Shown here piece by piece: positions 32,801 through 39,141 of a stretch of 62,799 nucleotides of DNA. Made by a program: the position numbers and the translations under genes. Source of the DNA: Chthonomonas sp. UBA2785 (GTDB lineage Bacteria; Armatimonadota; Fimbriimonadia; Fimbriimonadales; Fimbriimonadaceae); contig DEIB01000042.1 in the NCBI GenBank assembly GCA_002352215.1, forward strand, positions 1 to 62,799. Reading direction: 5' to 3'. Numbering within the stretch: the stretch's first letter is position 1; each line of letters opens with the position of its first letter. Under the pieces are notes generated by a model. The model was given only the letters and a program-made list of their open reading frames with translations, was not told the origin of the DNA and ran no database searches.

Positions 32801-33931
32801 TTGGGCAGCGCATATACCCCTGGATTGACCGTCAGCCGAGATACGGTTGTCAAGCGAACTCGACGACTCCCCATTAAGGGGGAAGTGATGGTTGCCCAAG
32901 GCGATTCAGTGACGGCCGATCAGATCGTGGCCCGGGCTTTGCTGCCGGGACCGCTCCTGACGATCAAGTACTCGGAGAAGATGGGGATCTCCCCCAGTCA
33001 GATTCGATCGAAATTCCCGAAGAACGAGGGCGACGCCATCGTTAAGGAAGAGCAGATCGGGGAGTTCACGGGTTTCTTGGCCAAGCTGTTCAAGACTCCG
33101 CCCCTCACTTCCGACGTAGAGGGCACGGTGGAAGCGATTTCCGAAATCACCGGCAACGTGCTGGTGCGCACCGCCCCCATCCCCGTGCAGATGGATGCCT
33201 ACATCCCGGGAAAGGTGGTGGAAATCATCCCGGAAGAAGGTTTGGTGATTGAAACCCGCGCCGCCATGGTGCAGGGGATCTTCGGGGTCGGCGGGGAGCG
33301 GCGGGGCCACATCCGCGTGGCCGTGGCCGATGGTAACACGGTGCTGGAAGCCTCGCACATCCAGGATTCCGACGCCGGCAAGATCGTGGTGGGCGGCAGC
33401 AGCCTGACCCTGGAAGCCTTGCAGCGCGCCAGCGAAGTCGGTGTCTCCGGTTTGGTCGTCGGCGCGGTCCGCGATGTGGACCTCACCCAGTTCTTGGGCT
33501 ACGATATTGGGGTCGCCATTACGGGTCAGGAGAAAATTAACCTAACCTTAATCTGCACCGAAGGCTTCGGCCGATTGCCCATGGCGGAGCGCACTTTCCA
33601 GCTTCTAAAGAGCCTCGAAGGGCAGTTTGCGTCGGTCAATGGAGCGACCCAAATCCGGGCCGGGGTTATCCGTCCGGAGCTGATCGTGTCCCATACGGGC
33701 GATCTATCGGGCCATGTCGCCGGTGAGGACGTGCTTTACTTAGAAATCGGGACGCCGATCCGCGTGATCCGCGAACCCTACTTTGGACAACTGGGCAAGG
33801 TGACTGAGCTACCTTCTCAACTCCAAGTGGTGGGGTCCGGGGCCGAGGTTCGCGTGCTGAGAGCCCGCTTGGAGGGAGGTGAGGAAGTCACCGTGCCTCG
33901 CGCCAATGTGGAGATCATCGCCACGAGTTAG
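32801..33931 (+). CDS. Conserved protein of unknown function
   Basis: A 376-aa protein that I recognise only as a conserved hypothetical. It begins with a barrel-like region (LPIKGEVMVAQGDSV, TADQIVARALLPGP) and has SDVEGTVEAISEITGNVLVR and GKVVEIIPEEGLVIETRAAM, which read like lipoyl/biotinyl-type beta modules. The central part has GIFGVGGERRGHI and ITGQEKINLTLICTEGFG. The start is TTG 32801 with AGGAG 8 bp upstream. Longer frames upstream are antisense to tdh. The OmpR-type regulator follows 8 bp downstream, so the two are likely one transcript. Confidence 0.8.
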   Translation: MGSAYTPGLTVSRDTVVKRTRRLPIKGEVMVAQGDSVTADQIVARALLPGPLLTIKYSEKMGISPSQIRSKFPKNEGDAIVKEEQIGEFTGFLAKLFKTPPLTSDVEGTVEAISEITGNVLVRTAPIPVQMDAYIPGKVVEIIPEEGLVIETRAAMVQGIFGVGGERRGHIRVAVADGNTVLEASHIQDSDAGKIVVGGSSLTLEALQRASEVGVSGLVVGAVRDVDLTQFLGYDIGVAITGQEKINLTLICTEGFGRLPMAERTFQLLKSLEGQFASVNGATQIRAGVIRPELIVSHTGDLSGHVAGEDVLYLEIGTPIRVIREPYFGQLGKVTELPSQLQVVGSGAEVRVLRARLEGGEEVTVPRANVEIIATS

Positions 33932-33939
33932 ACGCACCT

Positions 33940-34614
33940 ATGAAAATCCTGATCGTTGACGACGAACCCAACATTCTCGAAACGGTCGAACTCCGACTCC
34001 GCAAGGACGGATACTCTACATTCACAGCCGCATCTGCCGAAGAGGGGATGCGGCTGTTCCGTTTGGTGAGACCCGACCTGGTGCTGCTGGACGTGATGTT
34101 GCCCAAGCAGAGCGGTTACGACATGTGCCGCACCATCCGGCGGGATAGCCACGTGCCGGTGATCTTCTTGACCGCGCGGGGCGGCGAAGATGACCGCGTG
34201 ACGGGCCTGGAGATTGGCGGCGATGACTACATGGTCAAACCCTTCTCCTTGAGCGAGCTGAGCGCGCGGGTGCGGAGCGTTTTGCGCCGCAGTGGCAGCA
34301 GCATCCGCACGCTGGAGATCGTGGAGACCGGGAACCTCATCATCAACCCGAAGACTCACGAGGCGACCATGGACGGTAAGCCGGTGGCGTTGAGCCCGAA
34401 GGAGTTTGCCCTGCTCTACTTCTTGGCTCAGAACCCGGGGCAAGTCTTTAGCCGCGAAACGCTGCTGGATCGTGTGTGGGGGGCGGACGCCTACGTGAGC
34501 AGCCGCACGGTGGACGTGCACATTCGCTGGCTGCGTGAGCGCATTGAGCAGAACCCGGCCCACCCCGAACGGATCATCACCATCCGGGGCGTAGGCTACA
34601 AGTTCCAGGGCTAA
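33940..34614 (+). CDS. OmpR/PhoB-family response regulator
   Basis: A 224-aa regulator. The receiver (1-120) has the acidic pair in VDDEPNI, the phospho-acceptor Asp in LVLLDVMLP, and Lys in DYMVKPFSL. The C-terminal winged helix (about 130-224) has LSPKEFALLYFLAQNPGQVFSRE and RTVDVHIRWLRERIE. No histidine kinase gene is adjacent, so its partner is elsewhere. It closes the small operon with the conserved unknown gene. Three bases separate its stop from the convergent PEP-CTERM stop. Confidence 0.92.
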   Translation: MKILIVDDEPNILETVELRLRKDGYSTFTAASAEEGMRLFRLVRPDLVLLDVMLPKQSGYDMCRTIRRDSHVPVIFLTARGGEDDRVTGLEIGGDDYMVKPFSLSELSARVRSVLRRSGSSIRTLEIVETGNLIINPKTHEATMDGKPVALSPKEFALLYFLAQNPGQVFSRETLLDRVWGADAYVSSRTVDVHIRWLRERIEQNPAHPERIITIRGVGYKFQG

Positions 34615-34617
34615 GGG

Positions 34618-35451
34618 TTAGCGCTGGTTTCGACGTCGGCGGGCGAGGGCGAGGAGCCCCGCGCCCAGGGCGAGCAGCGTGGCGGGTTCGGGCACCGCGC
34701 TGACATCCGCCACCGCGTCAATCTCCCCTCCGGCGAGGCCGCTCACCCCTTCGATGCGCACGTACTGGATCCAGGTCAGGCCCACGTCGGCGAGGTCGAA
34801 CCCGGTGCCGCCCCCGCTGCCCTCGTAGGCATCAATCACGTCGGCGGCGCTCATGCCGCCTTGGGCAAAGGTGGCGGCCAGGGCGGGGTTGACGGGTTTG
34901 GTGAAGTCGCTCTCCTGGTTCGTCCAGCTGGCGGTGGCCCGGTCCCATTGGTAGGCGTTGGTCGGGAAGGCGGTGTCGGCGTAAGGGCCGCTGGTAAACG
35001 CTGTCCAGTTCACCCCGTCCTGGCTCACACTCACCCGCGTGGGCTCCTCAAACGGGCCGCCCGTGACCATGGTGGTGTTGTAGTTCTCAAACGGCCACGG
35101 GTCGCCGAAGTAGAACGCGTTGCCGAACACGAGGAAGTCCTGCCCGTAGGGGTTCAGCGGGTCATCGGTGACGGGGGCATCGAACCGCAACTCAATGAAA
35201 GAACCCACGTTGAGGGTGACGAGCAGCTTTTCGCCGCCCAAGCCAAAATTGAAGGCCGACTCGATGGGTGTGGTGCGGGCGGGGGTGCCGAAGGCGTCGT
35301 ACCAACGCGTCGGCGCGCCCAGCGCGGCCTGCGGGGAGTTGAAAAGCCCCGACCCCGTGAGGTCGGCGCTGGCCCCGGTGACCTGGGTGGCGAACTGGGC
35401 GGTAGCGAGGCTGGCGAGCGAAAGAGCGAGAGAAATGGTGATGGTTTTCAT
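34618..35451 (-). CDS. PEP-CTERM surface protein in cobalamin-riboswitch operon
   Basis: A 277-aa exported protein. A signal peptide (1-18, ending ATAQ) is followed by a beta-rich domain and a PEP-CTERM signal (VPEPATLLALGAGLLAL, then RRRRNQR) that marks it for exosortase sorting. The stretch GSFIELRFDAPVTDD plus DFLVFGNAF and VSVSQDGVNWTAF resembles a family of cell-surface proteins (with ...F.VFEN.F signature) that I recall near B12-uptake genes; that recall is not proven here. It follows the prepilin gene by 12 bp and shares its cobalamin riboswitch. Confidence 0.82.
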   Translation of the reverse strand: MKTITISLALSLASLATAQFATQVTGASADLTGSGLFNSPQAALGAPTRWYDAFGTPARTTPIESAFNFGLGGEKLLVTLNVGSFIELRFDAPVTDDPLNPYGQDFLVFGNAFYFGDPWPFENYNTTMVTGGPFEEPTRVSVSQDGVNWTAFTSGPYADTAFPTNAYQWDRATASWTNQESDFTKPVNPALAATFAQGGMSAADVIDAYEGSGGGTGFDLADVGLTWIQYVRIEGVSGLAGGEIDAVADVSAVPEPATLLALGAGLLALARRRRNQR

Positions 35452-35463
35452 TTGAATGGGAAA

Positions 35464-36144
35464 TCAGTCGAGGTCGTAGAGCTCATCGTGGAGCGAGAGG
35501 GAGCCGAGGGCGGTCGAATTCAGCGGCGAGCGGAACCGCTGCCGGGCCGCCACCGCGTGGCCATCCACGGCCACCCACACCGCCGCGCCGTCGTAACGGT
35601 AATGCACCATGCCGCCGATGAACAGCGGGTCACTGGGGGCGCGGAGGTAGTTCTGCGGGCGCACCGGGCGCCCGAACCCGCCCGTGGCAAAGAGGACGGT
35701 TTCGGCCGGGTTCTCCGGGCGGCTGAGGCTCACCGGCAACGTGCCCTGCCCTGCATCACCCCCGATGTACGTGGTGTTGTAGGCGTAGCCCGTGTGGGGG
35801 CGGCCCCACGCGCCGGTGGTCTGCCCGGGGGCACGCGCAAGTTCGGCCGCTCTGTGATACGGGCCTAGCAAGCCGAGCCGCCAGGCACCGGGGCGCACCG
35901 CGAAGTCCCAGGCCACTTCTTCCCCGCCGGCAAAGTAGTAGCTGGGGCAGGCGGTGTCGTCGGCATCGGCGGCATAGAGGCTCCAGGCCGCATGCCACTG
36001 CTTGAGGTGGACGAGGGCAACGGCTTTCTTGCTGGCCGTTTTCGCCCGGGCGAAAACTGGCATCAGCACCGCCGCGAGGATCGCGATAATTGCGATCACG
36101 ACGAGTAGTTCAATGAGGGTGAACCCTCGGTGTTTGTTCTCCAT
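35464..36144 (-). CDS. Prepilin-like (type II secretion/H-X9-DG-like) protein under cobalamin riboswitch
   Basis: A 226-aa prepilin. RGFTLIELLVVIAIIAILAA is the class III signal with Gly-Phe processing site and Glu5. The rest is a soluble domain (about 40-226) with YAADADD and VHYRYDGAAVWVAVDGHAV, which matches the H-X9-DG pattern of this pseudopilin family except that Tyr takes the His place. It is the first gene downstream of the cobalamin riboswitch. Its AGGG ribosome site sits in a hairpin 6 bp before the ATG. Function is probably a surface filament or pseudopilus subunit tied to B12 state. Confidence 0.85.
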   Translation of the reverse strand: MENKHRGFTLIELLVVIAIIAILAAVLMPVFARAKTASKKAVALVHLKQWHAAWSLYAADADDTACPSYYFAGGEEVAWDFAVRPGAWRLGLLGPYHRAAELARAPGQTTGAWGRPHTGYAYNTTYIGGDAGQGTLPVSLSRPENPAETVLFATGGFGRPVRPQNYLRAPSDPLFIGGMVHYRYDGAAVWVAVDGHAVAARQRFRSPLNSTALGSLSLHDELYDLD

Positions 36145-36147
36145 ATT

Positions 36148-36163
36148 TGACCCTGACGGGTCA
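36148..36163 (-). promoter_or_regulatory. Ribosome-site-sequestering hairpin
   Basis: TGACCC-GTCA-GGGTCA folds as a 6-bp stem with a 4-nt loop. Its 3' arm contains AGGG, the only plausible Shine-Dalgarno for the prepilin gene (6 bp to ATG 36144). As the last element after the cobalamin aptamer, it would be a translation-level expression platform. Confidence 0.6.
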
Positions 36164-36255
36164 TCGCGAAGGAGATGGGCGTGGAGGGCGACAGGGCCAA
36201 CATGGCCGTCCCGTTCCGCATCCGCTCATGCTCGTGAGCGATGACGTAGTCATCC

Positions 36256-36360
36256 ACGTAGAGCAGGCATACGGGCTTTCACCGTTGCGGCACAGCGCCG
36301 GATTCTCACCGGACTTTCCCTGATTTTTCAGGCGCCCCACGACAGGGCACCCTCTACGTA
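36256..36360 (-). ncRNA. Cobalamin riboswitch (short variant) aptamer
   Basis: On the minus strand the closing stem ACGTAGAG (36360-36353) pairs with CTCTACGT (36263-36256). Inside are GGGTGCC, the B12 box AGGGAAAGTCCGGTGAGAAT, then CCGGCGC, GCCGCAACGGT and AGCCCGTATGCCTGC, which match the cobalamin riboswitch core (consensus GGTGNNAANNCC, CCGCNACNGT, AGYCMGRAUACCUGCC) in order. At about 105 nt it is a compact form. Several hairpins (36165-36255) separate it from the prepilin start, ending in the ribosome-site hairpin. Confidence 0.9.
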
Positions 36361-36401
36361 TCAGTCACATTACCCGGATGAATGGCGGGGCTAGGGCGAA
36401 A

Positions 36402-37229
36402 TTATTCGGGGGCGCCGAGCCACTTGCGGATGTCTCCGAAGGTCTTCTGTTCGCTCTTGATGGAAACCAGAAACTCGGCCGAATCCGGGAACGCTAGTAC
36501 GTAGCTCCCTGAGCCCGCTTGGCCCTGCTGGAAAGTGGCCTGCCCCGCCGAAGTGATGGAGAGTCCGCCCTCCAGGGTACTACCGTCTACCGTCGCAACC
36601 GCGATCTGCAGACCGCTAATGTGGAACGTCTCCCGCACCACCCAGTAGTTGCCTTTGCCCCGGAAGAAGTCGGATTCGAGAATCGGCGCCGAGATCGGGG
36701 GCTCATCAAGAAACTTGGCCAAGGTCGCCAAGCGACTGGGGTCGAGGGAGCGCAAATGCGAACGCTTCCACTGAATCGAAACCTTGTAATCCTTGGTGCC
36801 GGTGTACTGCCCCTGAATCCCAAAGATTCCCAGGAGTCCCCGGATTCCCCCGGCCCCCACTGTACGCTTGGTGAGTTCCACTTGGCCTTCGCCGCGCTCG
36901 GTTTCGTCCACTAAGCGGAGAAAGCTCACCTGGCTAGGGGTGAGCAGGGAGACCTGCTTTTGAAACTGGAACTCCACCACGGCGCTGCGCGGGTCGTTGC
37001 GAAAGGTGCGGCCCGGCCCGGGCTTGGATTCGTAGCGAAGCAGATCCCCGACTTGTTTGCTCGCAATCATGGAGCGCATGACCAAATGGCCAGATTGATC
37101 TCCGCCGTAACTGCGGGAGATTTCGCGAAACATTCGCTCGGCGACGGATTCAGCCGGGGCAAGGGCAGGTACCGCCAGCAGGCACGCGAGCAGGAATACA
37201 GAGCGCCCCGCGCGGAGAATCATGCTCAT
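36402..37229 (-). CDS. Secreted hypothetical protein
   Basis: A 275-aa protein with a signal peptide (about 1-25, ..LLAVPALAPA). The rest is beta-rich, with FRNDPRSAVVEFQFQKQVSL and GQVELTKRTVG; it resembles outer-membrane lipoprotein-sorting or LolA-type barrels in size and composition, but no motif is firm. Start is ATG 37229, with GGAAGGCGG upstream. It lies upstream of the riboswitch operon on the same strand with a 41-bp gap from the riboswitch region, so it may be read through but has its own leader. Confidence 0.6.
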   Translation of the reverse strand: MSMILRAGRSVFLLACLLAVPALAPAESVAERMFREISRSYGGDQSGHLVMRSMIASKQVGDLLRYESKPGPGRTFRNDPRSAVVEFQFQKQVSLLTPSQVSFLRLVDETERGEGQVELTKRTVGAGGIRGLLGIFGIQGQYTGTKDYKVSIQWKRSHLRSLDPSRLATLAKFLDEPPISAPILESDFFRGKGNYWVVRETFHISGLQIAVATVDGSTLEGGLSITSAGQATFQQGQAGSGSYVLAFPDSAEFLVSIKSEQKTFGDIRKWLGAPE

Positions 37230-37281
37230 CACATTACCGCCTTCCCTCGGCGATCCGCGAAAGAGGCAGGGAACGAGAACC

Positions 37282-37542
37282 TTAGCGAATCCGGTCCGCC
37301 AGGGCGCGGCGGGCCATCGCATCGGCAATGACTTCCCCACTGTGGTGGTAGGTGCCAGCGTCCACTTGCGCCTTGATGCGGGCGACCAGTTCTTCCCGAT
37401 CCGGCAGCTCCTTCACGCGGGCCGTCACTTCCTTGATCGTGTCGGCTTCCACCAGCTTGATGACCGCATCGTCCAGGCCCTTGGGTCTCTCCACATTGGG
37501 GTGCCGCAAGGCTTGTCGGGTCTCTTCTTTCGAAACGATCAC
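37282..37542 (-). CDS. flgM: Anti-sigma-28 factor FlgM
   Basis: An 86-aa protein with the FlgM C-terminal block: VKELPDREELVARIKAQVDAG-like linker then GTYHHSGEVIADAMARRALA, the usual Y-x-v-s-g-e-v-A-x-x-i sigma-28 contact. FlgM holds sigma-28 (FliA) inactive until the flagellar hook is complete. It starts at GTG 37542, just 6 bp after a TATAAT on the minus strand. Divergent from hmgA. No fliA is in the window. Confidence 0.85.
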   Translation of the reverse strand: MIVSKEETRQALRHPNVERPKGLDDAVIKLVEADTIKEVTARVKELPDREELVARIKAQVDAGTYHHSGEVIADAMARRALADRIR

Positions 37543-37548
37543 GTCTCA

Positions 37549-37554
37549 ATTATA
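37549..37554 (-). promoter_or_regulatory. Consensus -10 for leaderless flgM
   Basis: TATAAT on the minus strand, 6 bp upstream of GTG 37542, with no ribosome site. A start point 6-7 bp downstream would give a leaderless mRNA. The divergent hmgA start is 17 bp away on the other side. Confidence 0.5.
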
Positions 37555-37570
37555 GCAGAATAGAGAGACC

Positions 37571-38731
37571 ATGCCGAGATATCACCGACTTGGCCAACTG
37601 CCGGCAAAGAAGCACATTCAGTTCAGGCGGCCCGATGGCGGGCTGTACACCGAGCAATTGGTGAGCACCCACGGCTTTGACGACATGCTGAGCACGCTGT
37701 ATCACATCAACCAGCCCACCGAGGTGAGCGGCTGGGAGGATGTGCCCTACGACGCGCCCAAGCTGCTGATGGACGAGCCCCTGCACCACCGGCACCTGAA
37801 GACCAACCGCTTGCCCGCCCGGGGTGACGCGGTTTCGGGTCGCGTACCGCTGATGGGCAACCAGGATTGCTTCTGGCACCAGGTCCACGCGGCCGAGCCG
37901 ATGGAGGAGTACTTTAAGAACACGGAAGCCGACGAAATCCTGTTCGTCCACGACCAGGGTGGGGTGCTGGAGAGCATTTACGGCGACGTGGAGTTCCGCC
38001 CCGGCGCGTACCTCGTCATCCCGCGCGGCACCATCTGGCGGCTGCGCCTGGATGCTTACCCGGCCCGCATCGTGGTGATGGAAAGCCACGGCCCGGTGAC
38101 CATTCCGCGCCGCTACCGCAACCAATACGGCCAACTTCTGGAGCACGCGCCCTTTACCGAGCGCGACATTCACCCGCCGCAAACGCTGAAAACCCACGAC
38201 ACCAAGGGCGAGTTCACGGTTTTGGTCCACGCCCGCGGCCGCCGCACGCGCTACCACTACCCGTACCACCCGTTCGATGTGGTGGGCTGGGACGGTTATG
38301 TGTATCCGTGGGCGTTCCACATTCACGACTTCCAACCCATCACCGGCAAGATTCACATGCCGCCGCCGATCCACCAGACCTTTAAGGCGCAGGGGTTTGT
38401 GGTGTGTTCGTTCTGCCCGCGCATGCTGGACTACCATCCGGACGCGATCGTGGTGCCCTACGCCCACAGCAACGTGGACTCGGACGAAGTGCTGTATTAC
38501 TGCAACGACAAGTTCGGGAGCCGCAAGGGGATCGAAGAAGGCAGCATCACCATGCACCCCTTAGGCATCCCGCACGGGCCGCAACCGGGCGCGGTGGAGG
38601 CCACCCTGGGCCACACCAAGACGGAAGAGCTGGCGGTGATGATGGACACTTATCGCCCGCTTTACCTGACCGCGCAGGCCCTCGAAATCGAGGACGCCGA
38701 CTACTGGAAGAGCTGGCAAATCAAGCGCTAA
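37571..38731 (+). CDS. hmgA: Homogentisate 1,2-dioxygenase
   Basis: A 386-aa cupin-type ring-cleavage enzyme that opens homogentisate to maleylacetoacetate in tyrosine and phenylalanine breakdown. Characteristic motifs are present: QDCFWHQVHAAEPMEEYFKN, DEILFVHDQGG, VIPRGTIWRL, PFDVVGWDGYVYPW and MHPLGIPHGP, where His and Glu residues bind Fe(II). It is a little shorter than the human or Pseudomonas enzymes (about 430-445) because the N-terminus is reduced. No other homogentisate-pathway gene is adjacent. Confidence 0.93.
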   Translation: MPRYHRLGQLPAKKHIQFRRPDGGLYTEQLVSTHGFDDMLSTLYHINQPTEVSGWEDVPYDAPKLLMDEPLHHRHLKTNRLPARGDAVSGRVPLMGNQDCFWHQVHAAEPMEEYFKNTEADEILFVHDQGGVLESIYGDVEFRPGAYLVIPRGTIWRLRLDAYPARIVVMESHGPVTIPRRYRNQYGQLLEHAPFTERDIHPPQTLKTHDTKGEFTVLVHARGRRTRYHYPYHPFDVVGWDGYVYPWAFHIHDFQPITGKIHMPPPIHQTFKAQGFVVCSFCPRMLDYHPDAIVVPYAHSNVDSDEVLYYCNDKFGSRKGIEEGSITMHPLGIPHGPQPGAVEATLGHTKTEELAVMMDTYRPLYLTAQALEIEDADYWKSWQIKR

Positions 38732-38754
38732 GTCGCCTGGTTTGAACAAAATCT

Positions 38755-38793
38755 AACCCCCGGAGACTCCTTGGAGCCCACCGGGGGTTTCTT
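38755..38793. terminator. Terminator after hmgA
   Basis: AACCCCCGG (38755-38763) and CCGGGGGTT (38781-38789) form a 9-bp stem followed by TCTTG. It lies between convergent hmgA and the small phage-type gene. Confidence 0.75.
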
Positions 38794-38811
38794 GTTGATG
38801 GACGCCTTGAC

Positions 38812-39120
38812 TTACTCGCTGGCGTGCTTTTCCCGCTTGCCGATCTTGCCCTGCATCTCGCGGCGGCGGCGGCGGAGTAGCAAGGCTTCCCGCGCCATCT
38901 GCAAGTGGTAGAGCGCGGTGGCATTCTCCTCGCAGGCGAGTTCTCGGCCCTGGAAATCCAGGAGCTTATTGGTCAGGAGGTCGATCACATCCTCGACCTT
39001 GCATCCGTTGACGCCCACGTCTTCCGGGTTGCCGTGTTGAAACACGATCCGGATGAACGGGGACTCAAAGATCGCCTCGCTGCCGTCAATGTGACGGTAC
39101 TTCTCCATGTTTTCGCCCAT
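38812..39120 (-). CDS. Small conserved protein resembling phage-associated family
   Basis: A 102-aa protein. It has IRIVFQHGNPEDVGVNGCKV, VIDLLTNKLLDFQGRELACE and EENATALYHLQMAREALLLR, which resemble the widespread phage/prophage small protein with the FQNGP..EVGVNGC and FQ...AC.EN motifs that I have seen placed near the Acb2/Tad1-type hairpin families. The relation is recalled, not tested. The tail is Lys/Arg-rich. It is not in a prophage here; neighbours are hmgA and a mannosidase. Role is unknown. Confidence 0.6.
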   Translation of the reverse strand: MGENMEKYRHIDGSEAIFESPFIRIVFQHGNPEDVGVNGCKVEDVIDLLTNKLLDFQGRELACEENATALYHLQMAREALLLRRRRREMQGKIGKREKHASE

Positions 39121-39141
39121 GATTAAACCTACGCGGGCAGG

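Noticed and set aside
34861..35868. 335-codon plus-strand frame across the PEP-CTERM and prepilin genes
   Set aside because: Gly/Arg-rich, no recognisable domain, and it is the antisense shadow of two clear genes with signal peptides.
37550..38557. 335-codon minus-strand frame over hmgA
   Set aside because: Antisense to a well-supported homogentisate dioxygenase, and composition is typical of a shadow frame.
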